From: Streptomyces venezuelae
GTDB taxonomy: Bacteria > Actinomycetota > Actinomycetes > Streptomycetales > Streptomycetaceae
NCBI RefSeq assembly: GCF_008642315.1
Contig: NZ_CP029192.1
Location: forward strand, 4,774,001 to 4,838,000
Direction of reading: 5' to 3'
DNA: 64,000 nt
The stretch's first letter is position 1, and each line of letters begins with the position of its first letter. This document shows positions 1 to 13,552 of this stretch, in pieces. Position numbers and translations under genes: made by a program. Under the pieces are notes generated by a model. It did no database searches. It was given only the letters and a program-made list of their open reading frames with translations, and was not told where the DNA came from.

Positions 1-999
1 CGCGGCACCCGCTCCGACGGTGCCGCCGCCGACGAGCGCGGCCACCTTCGCGTACCCGGCGGCACCGAACCAGCCGATGACGGCGATCGGCACGACCGCG
101 GGAATCCCGCTCGCGACGTCCTTGATCTGCCCGGCGGCGAGCCGGCACTTCGCGCACTCCTCCAGGTGCTTGCGCAGGCCACGCTCGGCGCGGGTGCGCA
201 GACCGCCGCGCGCGTAGGCCCCGAGCCGGTCGGCGTAGCGCGCGCACTCCTCGCTCTCGGTGAGCGTGGCGCTGACGTGCGCCTGGAGGTAGGCCTGTTT
301 GAGTCCCTCGCGGGCGCGGCTCGCGAGCACACGCGTGCCGTTCGCGTCGAGGCCGAAGAGCGTGGCGACGTCGCTGGGCGACTCGTCCTCGACCTCCGTG
401 TGCCACAGCACGGCCTGCCAGCGCTCCGGCAGGCTCCGGAAGGCCTGCATGGCCATCGACTGCTCGGCCTCGTGCATCGCGCGGACGTCCGCGCCCAGAT
501 CCAGGGTGGCGTCGTCGGAGACCTCGGTGCCCCGCGCGGCCTGCGCGGCGAACACCGCGAAGTCGTCGACCAGATGCTCGCGCTTCGCCGACTTCGTCCA
601 GCCGGCGGCGACCCGGCGCACGGTGGTGAGCAGATAGGCGCGCACGGCGTGCTCGGGCCCGCTGCCGCCGCGCACCGCCTGCAGCATGCGGGCGAACACC
701 TCGGCGGTGAGGTCGTCGGCGGTGTGGGCGTCACGGCAGCAGGTGCGGGCGTAGCGCCGCACGGCCTCGGCGTGGCGGCGGTACAGCTCCTCGTACGCCG
801 AGTCGTCGCCCGAGCGCATCCGCGCGATCAGGTCGGCGTCGGGAACCGGTGTCTCGGCGCCTCCCGGAACCGAGGCACCCGCGCCGCCCTCGCGCTGCGG
901 AGGCACGCTCGGGCCACCCGCGTCGGCGGCGCTGACGGGACCTCCCGCACCGCTGTCGGGACCGTCCTGGGACGCCTCGTCCCGACCGTCAACACTCAT
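1..999 (-). CDS. ECF-type RNA polymerase sigma factor with C-terminal zinc-binding-like and membrane segments (3' end off window)
   Basis: The reverse-strand reading frame starts at ATG 997-999 and runs off the left edge, so 333 codons are visible and the C terminus is missing. After a 50-residue Gly/Pro-rich leader comes a sigma-70 region 2 (AYEELYRRHAEAVRRYA, then the DDLTAEVFARML block) and a region 4 with helix-turn-helix character (LPERWQAVLWHTEVEDESPSDVA). Next is an ECARY...HLEECAKCR segment that looks like the Cys/His zinc motif of anti-sigma factors, then a hydrophobic Ala/Gly/Val stretch. Sigma factors with their own zinc-finger-like, membrane-associated tail are known in actinobacteria; self-restraint by this tail is inference. 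The gene is not overlapped by its neighbours. A 12-bp inverted repeat lies about 140-185 bp upstream. Confidence 0.85.
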   Translation of the reverse strand, partial: MSVDGRDEASQDGPDSGAGGPVSAADAGGPSVPPQREGGAGASVPGGAETPVPDADLIARMRSGDDSAYEELYRRHAEAVRRYARTCCRDAHTADDLTAEVFARMLQAVRGGSGPEHAVRAYLLTTVRRVAAGWTKSAKREHLVDDFAVFAAQAARGTEVSDDATLDLGADVRAMHEAEQSMAMQAFRSLPERWQAVLWHTEVEDESPSDVATLFGLDANGTRVLASRAREGLKQAYLQAHVSATLTESEECARYADRLGAYARGGLRTRAERGLRKHLEECAKCRLAAGQIKDVASGIPAVVPIAVIGWFGAAGYAKVAALVGGGTVGAGAA

Positions 1000-1141
1000 C
1001 GCGGAACGCCCCCGGTTGCACACTCAGACCCGACCACCGGGAAAGCGTGCCACACGGTCGTGCCACGGCCGAGAGGGAAGACGTTCAACCACCCGTCCGG
1101 GGCGACTTCCCGCAATCGAGCACTACCGTTCACCCATTCGG

Positions 1142-1184
1142 GGAAGGTTCAACGTCCTTCGCGCACCGTGGAGTTGAACCTTCC
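1142..1184. promoter_or_regulatory. Perfect 12-bp inverted repeat upstream of the sigma factor gene
   Basis: GGAAGGTTCAAC at 1142-1153 and its exact reverse complement at 1173-1184 are separated by 19 bases, giving half-site centres 31 bp apart (about three helical turns). A further GTTCAAC-containing stretch lies at about 1084-1090. The position, between the sigma factor start (999) and the AtrA stop (1241), suggests an operator for the sigma factor promoter. The regulator is unknown. Confidence 0.5.
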
Positions 1185-1240
1185 GCCGCCTGGGCGCCGT
1201 GCACAACCGCCCCGGAGCCGAGCGGCGACGATCCGAACGG

Positions 1241-2008
1241 TTACGCGGGCCGCGACCGCAGACCCTCCAGCAGGATGTCGAGAAGCCGCGACGAGGCCGC
1301 CGCCTGCTGTGCCGCGTCCGGCAGCGAGGGCGCCGCCGTGGCGATCACCAGCAGGACGTCGGACACCGTCACGTCCGCCCGCAGCTCGCCCGCCTCACGG
1401 GCCCGCTCCACGAGACGGCCGACGACGTCGAGGAGCGTCGCCGCTCCCGTGTCGTCACCCAGGGAGGCCGACTCCTCGATGGGCGCCTGGCGCTGTTCGA
1501 CGAGACGCAGGTCGGGGGAGTCCGTGGCCGGCTGCCGCTGCTGCGGCACCCGCACCTCGTCCTCCTCGGCGCCGTCCTCGACGCTCACCCGCAGCACCTG
1601 CGGCGGCAGCAGCCGGCCCGCACCCGATGCCACGGACGTCCGCAGGAAGCGCGACAGCGCCGACCACGGCTCGTCCTCCTGCCCGAGCGCCGCACGCGCC
1701 TGGTCGGTCAGCCGGGAGGTCTCCTCCTCGGCTATCCGCCTGACCAGCACGTCCTTGCTCGGGAAGCGGCGGTAGACCGTGCCGACCCCGACCCGCGCGC
1801 GGCGCGCCACGTCTTCCATCGGCGCGCCGTAACCCAGCTCGCCGAAGACTTCGCGCGCCGCCCTCAGTACATGTTCGAGATTGCGCTGTGCGTCGACACG
1901 CAGCGGTGTCGTGCGCGCTCCTTCCCCCATGTCGCGTCCGTTCCCGACCGGGCCGACGGCTGATGCCGACACGGCAGCGGAAGTCCAGTGAGTCTCCTGA
2001 ATGTGCAT
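1241..2008 (-). CDS. atrA: TetR-family transcriptional regulator AtrA
   Basis: The 255-residue protein has a TetR N-terminal helix-turn-helix at about residues 42-90 (EHVLRAAREVFGELGY, then VGVGTVYRRFPSKDVLVRR) and a variable C-terminal ligand domain. The chosen ATG at 2006-2008 is preceded by a GGGGGAAC ribosome-binding site; a longer frame starting at 2047 lacks one. The place between an ECF sigma factor and a type II NADH dehydrogenase, and the MHIQETHW N terminus, fit S. coelicolor AtrA (SCO4118 by recall). AtrA is a pleiotropic regulator that activates actII-ORF4 and also acts on development and N-acetylglucosamine uptake. The name therefore rests on synteny and family, not on an alignment. 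It is divergent from the NADH dehydrogenase gene and may influence it. Confidence 0.75.
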   Translation of the reverse strand: MHIQETHWTSAAVSASAVGPVGNGRDMGEGARTTPLRVDAQRNLEHVLRAAREVFGELGYGAPMEDVARRARVGVGTVYRRFPSKDVLVRRIAEEETSRLTDQARAALGQEDEPWSALSRFLRTSVASGAGRLLPPQVLRVSVEDGAEEDEVRVPQQRQPATDSPDLRLVEQRQAPIEESASLGDDTGAATLLDVVGRLVERAREAGELRADVTVSDVLLVIATAAPSLPDAAQQAAASSRLLDILLEGLRSRPA

Positions 2009-2380
2009 ACGCGTTCCCCCGGTAATGACGTCTCCCCCCGGAGACACTCCCCGCCATTGACTACCGAAGTGTGAGGAGCGAGCCCTTCCACGAGCCGGAA
2101 AACCGGCCCGACGAGCGCATCCCCCGACACCCCGACGTCACACGAACATAGTTGAGCGGGGGTCAATTCAGAAGAGGCGGGTTCCGCACGGCGTGCCCCC
2201 CGATCGGAGTATGCGCCCTTTCCGGCCTTCCCCCACCCCTCTTCTCCGCTCTCTTCGCCCCCGCTGACCTGCACACCTGGCACACCCGACAGGAGAAATC
2301 CGGGGTACTCCCGCGCACCGCTCCCGGTCACACAAATTGCCGGGCCTGTGGACAAACGCCGAAGCCGGGTGCGTCATGGG
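2009..2380. other. Divergent promoter region between atrA and ndh
   Basis: This 372-bp gap separates two divergent genes and holds no gene that I can support. It contains a short CCGG-AAAA-CCGG stem near 2091-2102 and a near-direct repeat CACACCTGG/CACACCCG around 2270-2290. I found no convincing -35/-10 pair or known operator. Confidence 0.4.
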
Positions 2381-3775
2381 ATGGTGAAGGCTGCGATCTC
2401 CCGGGGGACGACCCCCGTGCCCCCGGACTGTGTACGCATTCTCGTCGTCGGCGGTGGCTACGTCGGCATGTACACCGCGCTGAGACTCCAGCGAAAGCTG
2501 AAACGCGAGCTCAAGCGGGGTGAGGTCGAGATCGTCGTGATCGCCCCCGATCCTTATATGACGTATCAACCGTTCCTGCCCGAAGCCGCCGCGGGATCCA
2601 TTTCGCCGCGCCACGTCGTCGTGCCGCTCCGCCGCACCCTCGACCAATGCCGCATCGTCATCGGCGAGGTCGAATCGGTCGATCACGCCAAGCGCACCGC
2701 GACCTTCACCACCCTCGCCACCGAGGAAGAGGGCACCGGATCCGTCCAGATCGCGTACGACGAACTCGTCATGGCCCCCGGATCCATCGCCCGCACCCTC
2801 CCGGTGCCCGGACTCGCCGAGTACGCCATCGGCTTCAAGACCGTCGAAGAGGCCATCGGCCTGCGCAACCACGTCATCGAACAGATGGACATCGCCTCCT
2901 CCACGCGCGACCCCGCGATCCGCGACGCCGCCCTGACCTTCGTCTTCGTGGGCGGCGGTTACGCGGGTGTCGAGGCGCTCGGCGAACTGGAGGACATGGC
3001 GCGCTACGCGTCCCGGTACTACCACAACATCAAGGCCGAGGACATGAAGTGGATCCTCGTCGAGGCGACGGGCCGCATCCTGCCCGAAGTCGGCGAGGAA
3101 ATGGGCAAGTACACGGTGCGCGAGCTGCGAAGGCGCAATATCGACGTACGCCTGGAGACCCGTCTCGAATCGTGCGAGGACCGCGTGGCCGTCCTCAGCG
3201 ACGGCGCGCGCCACCCCACCCGCACCGTCGTATGGACCGCGGGCGTCAAGGCGCACCCCGTGCTCGCCGCCACCGACCTGCCGTTGAACGAACGCGGCCG
3301 CCTCAAGTGCACCGCACAGCTGTCCGTCGACGGCGCCCCGCACGCGTGGGGCGCGGGCGACGCGGCCGCCGTCCCCGACGTCACCGCGGACGAGCCGGGC
3401 ACGGAGTGCGCACCCAACGCCCAGCACGCGGTGCGCCAGGCCAAGGTCCTCGCCGACAACATCGTCGCCACCCTGCGCGAGCGCCCTCTCCAGGAGTACG
3501 AGCACAAATACGTCGGCTCCGTGGCCTCCCTGGGACTGCACAAAGGTGTCGCGCACGTCTACGGACGCAAGCTGAAGGGCTACCCTGCCTGGTTCATGCA
3601 CCGCGTCTACCACCTGAGCAGAGTGCCGACCATCAACCGCAAGTCCCGAGTGCTCTCCGAATGGACCCTGTCCGGCCTGTTCAAACGCGAGATCGTCTCC
3701 CTGGGATCGCTCGAACACCCCCGCGCGGAGTTCGAACTCGCGGCCGGTGGGGAGCGCCCGAAGGAGTCCTCCTGA
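2381..3775 (+). CDS. ndh: Type II NADH dehydrogenase (NADH:quinone oxidoreductase)
   Basis: The 464-residue FAD-dependent pyridine nucleotide-disulfide oxidoreductase transfers electrons from NADH to menaquinone at the inner face of the membrane without pumping protons. An N-terminal FAD-binding Rossmann motif (GGGYVG, residues 24-29) and a second dinucleotide motif (GGGYAG, about residue 191) are visible, as is a late FAD contact of the AWGAGDAA type. The C-terminal part carries amphipathic, aromatic and basic segments (WFMHRVYHLSRVPTINRKSR) typical of peripheral membrane attachment. The start is uncertain: ATG 2381 is preferred, but an in-frame GTG at 2348 also exists and neither has a strong ribosome-binding site. 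It is divergent from atrA. Confidence 0.88.
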   Translation: MVKAAISRGTTPVPPDCVRILVVGGGYVGMYTALRLQRKLKRELKRGEVEIVVIAPDPYMTYQPFLPEAAAGSISPRHVVVPLRRTLDQCRIVIGEVESVDHAKRTATFTTLATEEEGTGSVQIAYDELVMAPGSIARTLPVPGLAEYAIGFKTVEEAIGLRNHVIEQMDIASSTRDPAIRDAALTFVFVGGGYAGVEALGELEDMARYASRYYHNIKAEDMKWILVEATGRILPEVGEEMGKYTVRELRRRNIDVRLETRLESCEDRVAVLSDGARHPTRTVVWTAGVKAHPVLAATDLPLNERGRLKCTAQLSVDGAPHAWGAGDAAAVPDVTADEPGTECAPNAQHAVRQAKVLADNIVATLRERPLQEYEHKYVGSVASLGLHKGVAHVYGRKLKGYPAWFMHRVYHLSRVPTINRKSRVLSEWTLSGLFKREIVSLGSLEHPRAEFELAAGGERPKESS

Positions 3776-3940
3776 CCGGAGTCAGGAACTCCCCGCACAG
3801 GGACGGCGTCTGACGGATGTCAGTCCGTTCGGTCAGACTGTTCGTGTGACCATGGGCAGGCCGTCAGGCCGACACCAGGGACGTCCGCTCTCGACATGCT
3901 GTGTTCCCGATCCAGAAGCGACACCACGAGGCCTACCGCA

Positions 3941-5638
3941 GTGAACTTCACGCGCTGGAGCGCCCGGCTCCCCGGAACGCAGCGCCGCGCAGCAGCGCGG
4001 ACCGAACAAGCGGTCTCCACGGCACCGCGCGGGGACGGCTCCGTCCCCGCGGCCCGCGCCGAGCGGCCCACCGGGGTGGGCGAACCCCTCCCACCGGGCG
4101 GCGCCGTCGGCCTCACAGGACCCGACGGCATCGAGGAACTGCCCGTCCGCGAGGTGCTCGACCGCATCCCGGCCCTCGTCGCCCTGGTGCACGGCACCGA
4201 CCACCGCATCGCGTACGTCAACGACGCGTACGCCGCCGCCTTCGGCCCCCGGCCCGTCGGCGAACCCGCGCGCGTGGCCCTGCCCGAACTGACCGAGCTG
4301 GGCCTGCTCTCGCTGCTCGACCAGGTCCTGCGCAGCTCGAAGCCGCGCACCGTCAAGTCCCGCAAGGCGGCCTCCGGCCGGTCGTACACGTTCACGTGCA
4401 CCCCCGTCACGCTGCCGCTCGGCGGCTCCGCGGCGGGACCCGAAGAGGGCAGCGGCGTCCTGGTGTTCGCCGCGGACGTCACCGACCACGCCGAGGCCGC
4501 CGAACGCCTGCGCACCAGCGAACGCGCCCAGCGCGAGACCGCCGTCACCCTCCAGAAGTCCCTGCTGCCCCAGGAGTTGGAGCAGCCGGACGACCTGCGC
4601 ATCGCCGCCACCTACCAACCGGGCGGCACCGAGGCGGCGGTCGGCGGCGACTGGTACGACGTGATCACCCTCGGCGGCGGCCGCACCGCCCTCGTCATCG
4701 GCGACGTGATGGGCCGCGGGGTGCGCGCGGCCGCCGTCATGGGCCAGCTCCGCACAGCCGTCCGGGCCTACGCCCGCCTGGACCTCCCCCCGCACGAGGT
4801 CCTGCAGCTCCTGGACGGCCTCGCCACCGAGATCGACCCCAGCCAGATCGCCACGTGTGTCTACGCGGTGCACGACCCGAACGAAGGAAGCCTCGTCTAC
4901 GCATCGGCGGGACACCTCCCCATCCTCGTGCGCGACGAGAACGGCACGATCCACCGCGCGGAGGAGCCCACCGGGCCCCCGCTCGGCACCGGAGGCTGGC
5001 TGCACACCTCGGGCTCCGTCCCCCTCGGCCCCGGCTCCACCGCCGTCCTCTACACGGACGGCCTCGTCGAACGCCGCAGCGAGGACATCGACGAAGGCGT
5101 CGCCGCACTGGAACGCGCCCTCGCCGGCGCCACCGGCACACCCCAGGTGGTGTGCGACCGCCTGATCCGCGCCCTGGGAGTGACGGCCGACCACGACGAC
5201 GACGTGGCCGTCCTGGTCCTCCAGCACCCGGCCCGTGCCGGAGGCGACGCCGAGCTGTTCAGGAACGCCGCCCTGGAACTCCTCGGCGGCGTGGAAGCCG
5301 CTCCACGCGCGCGTGCCTTCGCCACGGGAGTCCTCGCCAGCTGGCGCTTCTCCCCGGAACTCCACGACCTGGGAGTCCTCGCGGCCAGCGAACTGGTCGC
5401 GAACTCCCTCCAGCACGGCACCCCGCCGATGCGTCTGCGTCTGCGTCGCACCGACCGCAGGCTGATCATCGAGGTCACCGACGGCGACGACCACCTGCCG
5501 CGCCGCCGCCGCGCCGAACCGGCGGATGAGGCGGGACGCGGCATCGCCATCGTCGCGACGATCGCGTCGAACTGGGGCTCGCGCCGCACACCGGGCGGCG
5601 GCAAGGCCGTCTGGTGCGAGTTCGCGCTCCCCAAGTAG
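3941..5638 (+). CDS. PAS domain/SpoIIE-type PP2C phosphatase with HATPase (RsbU-RsbW-like fusion)
   Basis: The 565-residue regulator begins at GTG 3941, 9 bases after GAGG. It has a PAS domain at about residues 63-185 (IPALVALVHGTDHRIAYVND), then a SpoIIE/PP2C phosphatase domain at about 220-423. Metal-binding aspartates lie in VGGDWYDV, GDVMGRG and LYTDGLVE. An ATP-binding anti-sigma kinase-like domain ends the protein at about 470-565 (ASELVANSLQHG, DEAGRGIAIV). Proteins of this layout are abundant in Streptomyces and control anti-anti-sigma/anti-sigma partner switching. The combination lets one protein both phosphorylate and dephosphorylate an STAS antagonist, which is inference here. No STAS gene is adjacent, so the target must be elsewhere. 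Confidence 0.88.
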   Translation: MNFTRWSARLPGTQRRAAARTEQAVSTAPRGDGSVPAARAERPTGVGEPLPPGGAVGLTGPDGIEELPVREVLDRIPALVALVHGTDHRIAYVNDAYAAAFGPRPVGEPARVALPELTELGLLSLLDQVLRSSKPRTVKSRKAASGRSYTFTCTPVTLPLGGSAAGPEEGSGVLVFAADVTDHAEAAERLRTSERAQRETAVTLQKSLLPQELEQPDDLRIAATYQPGGTEAAVGGDWYDVITLGGGRTALVIGDVMGRGVRAAAVMGQLRTAVRAYARLDLPPHEVLQLLDGLATEIDPSQIATCVYAVHDPNEGSLVYASAGHLPILVRDENGTIHRAEEPTGPPLGTGGWLHTSGSVPLGPGSTAVLYTDGLVERRSEDIDEGVAALERALAGATGTPQVVCDRLIRALGVTADHDDDVAVLVLQHPARAGGDAELFRNAALELLGGVEAAPRARAFATGVLASWRFSPELHDLGVLAASELVANSLQHGTPPMRLRLRRTDRRLIIEVTDGDDHLPRRRRAEPADEAGRGIAIVATIASNWGSRRTPGGGKAVWCEFALPK

Positions 5639-5661
5639 ACGTATGGACGTCGAGCAGACGT

Positions 5662-6966
5662 TCAGGCGTGCGCGGTCTCCGGCTCGGCCGGGGCCGGGCC
5701 GCCCTGCGCCACCACTGGGCTTTTGGCCAGCGAAGGCTGGTTCTGCAGCGGCGTGAGCCGACGCCCCAGCCGCACCGCGAGCACCGTGATGCCCAGCGAG
5801 AACAGAACGAACGTCACGATGTACGGGACGTGCAGCGCGGCACCCATCGGCCCGCCCACGGCCGGACCGACCGCGAGGGCCAGCTGCTTCACCAGGGCGA
5901 AGGCCGAGTTGTACTGACCGACCATGCCGCCCGGCGCCAGGTCGGCGACCAGCGGCGCCACGGTCGGCGACAGCATCGCCTCACCGAGCCCGAAGAGGGC
6001 GTACGTCGAGATGAACGCGGCGGTCGCCATCGCCTGGCTGCCGTGCCCGACGCCCGCGTACCCGGCGAGCAGCCACGCGAAGGCCCAGATCAGACCGACG
6101 GCCGCGATCACACGGGACCGCTTGCGCCGCTCGACGAACTTCAGGACGGCGAACTGCGCGATCACGATCATGGCCGTGTTGGCGGCCAGCGCGATGCCGA
6201 GCGTCGACGCCGAGATGCCCGCGGCCTCCACGCCGTACGCGGAAAGCCCCGACTCGAACTGCCCGTAGCAGGCGAAGAAGATCACGAAGCCGAGCACGCA
6301 CAGCTGCACCATGGCCTTGTGCTTCAGGAGCGCCCGCATGCCGCCCCGCGGAGCGGAGGCGTCCTTCGGCATCGCGTCCTGGATGGACGGCGCGTGCGGC
6401 AGCCGCACGGTCAGCGCGATGCCCGCGAGCACCAGGAACATCACGGACTCGATGGAGAACAGCAGCGTGAAGCTGCTCGGACGGCTCTCGTCGACGATCT
6501 GCCCGCCGATGAGACCACCGATGCCGAGGCCCAGGTTCTGCAGGAAGAACTGCATCGCGAAGGACCGCGTACGGGTGGCCGGCGTCGAGGACCAGACGAT
6601 CATCGTGGCCAGCGCCGGCTGCATGACCGCCGTACCGGCACCGAGCAGCGCCGCCGAGAGGATCGCCGTCGGCTCGCTGTTCGCGAAGCCGAGCGCGATC
6701 GCGCCCACAGAGGCGACACCCGCCGCTCCCACGAGCACGGGCAGGGGGCCGCGACGGTCGATGACACGGCCGGTGATGGGCAGGACGATCAGCGCGGCCA
6801 TGGCGAACGCGGCGAGCACGATGCCCGCCGCACTGGATCCAAGATCTCGCACCTGCGCCACATAGACGTAGAGGAACGGAACCGTGAACCCGATGCCGAA
6901 CGCGCTCAGCGCGCTGCCTGCCTGAATACGACGCATCGCTGCGCCCATCGCCCTGGTCACTTTCAC
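5662..6966 (-). CDS. MFS multidrug efflux transporter
   Basis: The 434-residue major facilitator superfamily protein has about 12 hydrophobic helices and the loop motif region DRRGPLPVLVG after helix 2. It is divergent from a MarR regulator across a 118-bp gap, the usual layout for a drug exporter repressed by its neighbour. By position it matches S. coelicolor SCO4121, which I recall as a drug efflux pump controlled by SCO4122; this is not verified here. GTG 6966 is taken as the start, with an ATG six codons later (6948) as an alternative. The gene ends 24 bp from the convergent phosphatase gene. Confidence 0.85.
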   Translation of the reverse strand: MKVTRAMGAAMRRIQAGSALSAFGIGFTVPFLYVYVAQVRDLGSSAAGIVLAAFAMAALIVLPITGRVIDRRGPLPVLVGAAGVASVGAIALGFANSEPTAILSAALLGAGTAVMQPALATMIVWSSTPATRTRSFAMQFFLQNLGLGIGGLIGGQIVDESRPSSFTLLFSIESVMFLVLAGIALTVRLPHAPSIQDAMPKDASAPRGGMRALLKHKAMVQLCVLGFVIFFACYGQFESGLSAYGVEAAGISASTLGIALAANTAMIVIAQFAVLKFVERRKRSRVIAAVGLIWAFAWLLAGYAGVGHGSQAMATAAFISTYALFGLGEAMLSPTVAPLVADLAPGGMVGQYNSAFALVKQLALAVGPAVGGPMGAALHVPYIVTFVLFSLGITVLAVRLGRRLTPLQNQPSLAKSPVVAQGGPAPAEPETAHA

Positions 6967-7006
6967 CTGCCTTGAGAGAGTCGTGTGATGGCTTAGAAGT
7001 GAAGAC

Positions 7007-7031
7007 TTCGAAGCTAAAGTTCGAGACTAAA
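7007..7031. promoter_or_regulatory. 13-bp-period direct repeat in the MFS/MarR intergenic region
   Basis: TTCGAAGCTAAA (7007-7018) and TTCGAGACTAAA (7020-7031) match at 10 of 12 positions and are offset by 13 bp. They lie 41 bp before the transporter start codon and 53 bp before the MarR start. This is a candidate MarR operator controlling both genes. Confidence 0.45.
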
Positions 7032-7084
7032 CTGTACACACCGAAGGACTTCAATGCCAAGCGGGGCCGTGCCATACTCGGCCC

Positions 7085-7633
7085 ATGGGTGACACCCCCG
7101 GCCCAAGTGAGCCGACACTTGAAGAGCAGATCGCCGCGTATCAGCGGGAGTTCCAGGACCTCGACCCCCAGGTCGAGGAGATCGTCTCGGCCCTCGGCCG
7201 CCTGAACCGCCGCATGAACGTCGCCTACGGCCGCCAGACGGCGACCCTCGGCATCAGCAACGCCGAGTGGGAGGTCCTCAAGGCGCTCGTCCTCTCCGGA
7301 GCCCCGTACCAAATGGGCCCCGGCGACCTGGCCAAGCGGCTCGGCCTCACGCCGGCCGCGATGACCCACCGGATCGACCGCATGGTGGCGGAGGGGCTGG
7401 TCACGCGGGACCGCGACGAGAACAACCGCGTCCGCGTCATCGTGGAGCTGACCGCGGAAGGCCGCGAGAAGTGGCTGGAGGCGATGCGGCTCGCCACGGT
7501 CTTCGAGGAGGACCTCCTCCAGGACCTGTCCCAGGAGGAGCGGGGCGCGCTGGGCGAGGTGCTGACCCGTCTTCTACGTCGGGTGGAGCACGCCCAGCCG
7601 GACGCGGGCGGACGCCTGACGGACCTGGACTGA
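7085..7633 (+). CDS. MarR-family transcriptional regulator
   Basis: The 182-residue winged-helix regulator has a MarR core at about residues 60-145: NAEWEVLKALVLSG, then GDLAKRLGLTPAAMTHRIDRMVAEGLVTRD (recognition helix and wing) and NRVRVIVELTAEG. The N- and C-terminal helices are dimerization segments. It probably represses the divergent MFS exporter and itself, and is released by a drug or metabolite. ATG 7085 has no visible Shine-Dalgarno sequence. A CATACT hexamer ending 6 bases before it suggests a leaderless transcript. Positional match to S. coelicolor SCO4122 (recall). Confidence 0.88.
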   Translation: MGDTPGPSEPTLEEQIAAYQREFQDLDPQVEEIVSALGRLNRRMNVAYGRQTATLGISNAEWEVLKALVLSGAPYQMGPGDLAKRLGLTPAAMTHRIDRMVAEGLVTRDRDENNRVRVIVELTAEGREKWLEAMRLATVFEEDLLQDLSQEERGALGEVLTRLLRRVEHAQPDAGGRLTDLD

Positions 7634-7685
7634 AGCGGCCGGTCCCGCAGGACTGAGGGGCTGCTCGGCGGGGTACTGAGTGGGG

Positions 7686-7714
7686 TTGACAGCCACCTGC
7701 CCGATCCGTAGAGT
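7686..7714 (+). promoter_or_regulatory. rRNA operon promoter P1
   Basis: A consensus-perfect -35 box TTGACA (7686-7691) is followed, after 17 bp, by the -10 box TAGAGT (7709-7714). This is a strong HrdB-type promoter about 590 bp upstream of 16S rRNA and is the farthest of the tandem promoters seen in the leader. Confidence 0.8.
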
Positions 7715-7868
7715 TCTTCGGGTTGCCACGGAGCCGTAACGGTTCTGCGACAGCACCTCCCGCCGCGAGAAGCGGCAAACCAAACTCTGCACAACCTCCC
7801 AACGGAACCGATTCGGCATGCCCGAATTCAATTCCAGGACTCGATTATGAGTCGCCGGGAAAACACGC

Positions 7869-7874
7869 TAGAGT
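7869..7874 (+). promoter_or_regulatory. rRNA operon promoter P2 (-10 box)
   Basis: TAGAGT at 7869-7874 repeats the -10 hexamer of P1. The -35 region around 7845-7851 (TTATGA) is poor, as is common for some of the tandem rrn promoters of Streptomyces. Confidence 0.55.
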
Positions 7875-7936
7875 TTGAGACGTCGGAACGGCCCAACAGC
7901 CGCAAAGACAACCCACTCTGACTGGGAGTCAGGCCC

Positions 7937-7954
7937 GAAAGGATCTGATAGAGT
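7937..7954 (+). promoter_or_regulatory. rRNA operon promoter P3 (-10 box in repeated element)
   Basis: TAGAGT at 7949-7954 lies in a GAAAG..TCTGATAGAGTCGGAA element that recurs almost identically 95 bp later. No consensus -35 box is visible. Confidence 0.55.
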
Positions 7955-8031
7955 CGGAACCGCCGGAAAGGAAAACGCAAAAGCCGAAAGGCCGGAGCGG
8001 GAACCGGAAAGGCACCGAGGAAATCGGACAC

Positions 8032-8049
8032 GAAAGAGTCTGATAGAGT
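8032..8049 (+). promoter_or_regulatory. rRNA operon promoter P4 (-10 box in repeated element)
   Basis: This is the second copy of the element seen at 7937, with TAGAGT at 8044-8049, about 260 bp before the 16S 5' end. It is the promoter nearest to the mature rRNA. Confidence 0.55.
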
Positions 8050-8134
8050 CGGAAACGCAAGAACAAAAGAAACACCGAAGGGGAGCGCCCGGAGGAAAGC
8101 CCGCAAGGGTGAGTACAAAGGAAGCGTCCGTTCC

Positions 8135-8149
8135 TTGAGAACTCAACAG
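8135..8149 (+). promoter_or_regulatory. boxA-like antitermination element in rRNA leader
   Basis: TTGAGAACTCAACAG matches the actinobacterial rrn boxA core. A related copy (TTGAGAACTGCACAG) sits in the 16S-23S spacer at 10114. These elements normally recruit NusB/S10 to keep RNA polymerase processive through the long untranslated operon. Confidence 0.65.
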
Positions 8150-8150
8150 C

Positions 8151-13286
<5,136 letters not shown>

Positions 13287-13352
13287 GTTGGTTCTGAAAC
13301 CACGAACAACCCCATGCAAGGTCACGCATGGTGCGGTTGACAGTTTCATAGT

Positions 13353-13471
13353 GTTTCGGTGGTCATAGCGTGAGGGAAACGCCCGGTTACATTCCGAACC
13401 CGGAAGCTAAGCCTCACAGCGCCGATGGTACTGCAGGGGGGACCCTGTGGGAGAGTAGGACGCCGCCGAAC
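13353..13471 (+). rRNA. rrf: 5S ribosomal RNA
   Basis: The 119-nt gene runs from GTTTCGGTGGTCATAGCG to the complementary CGCCGCCGAAC. It contains the conserved CCGAACCCGGAAGCTAAG loop and GGGAGAGTAGG. It lies 87 bp after 23S rRNA and just before a strong terminator. Confidence 0.97.
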
Positions 13472-13480
13472 TTTTTTTGG

Positions 13481-13514
13481 GAAAACCCCCGCACCGTACG
13501 GTGCGGGGGTTTTC
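13481..13514. terminator. rRNA operon terminator (perfect palindrome, bidirectional)
   Basis: A 34-bp perfect palindrome of two 17-base arms (GAAAACCCCCGCACCGT and its complement) follows the 5S gene and is bounded by a T run (13472-13478) and AAAA/TTTT arm ends. It can terminate the rRNA operon and the convergent response-regulator operon that ends at 13553. Confidence 0.9.
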
Positions 13515-13552
13515 TGCGTTATGGGCCAGTTTTCGGCGTCATGACCTTGCCG

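Noticed and set aside
166..1743. A 525-codon plus-strand frame over the sigma factor and atrA
   Set aside because: It is antisense to two genes with clear domains and has no ribosome-binding site or family pattern.
2168..3718. A 516-codon minus-strand frame over ndh
   Set aside because: It is the antisense shadow of the NADH dehydrogenase gene, which has both dinucleotide-binding motifs.
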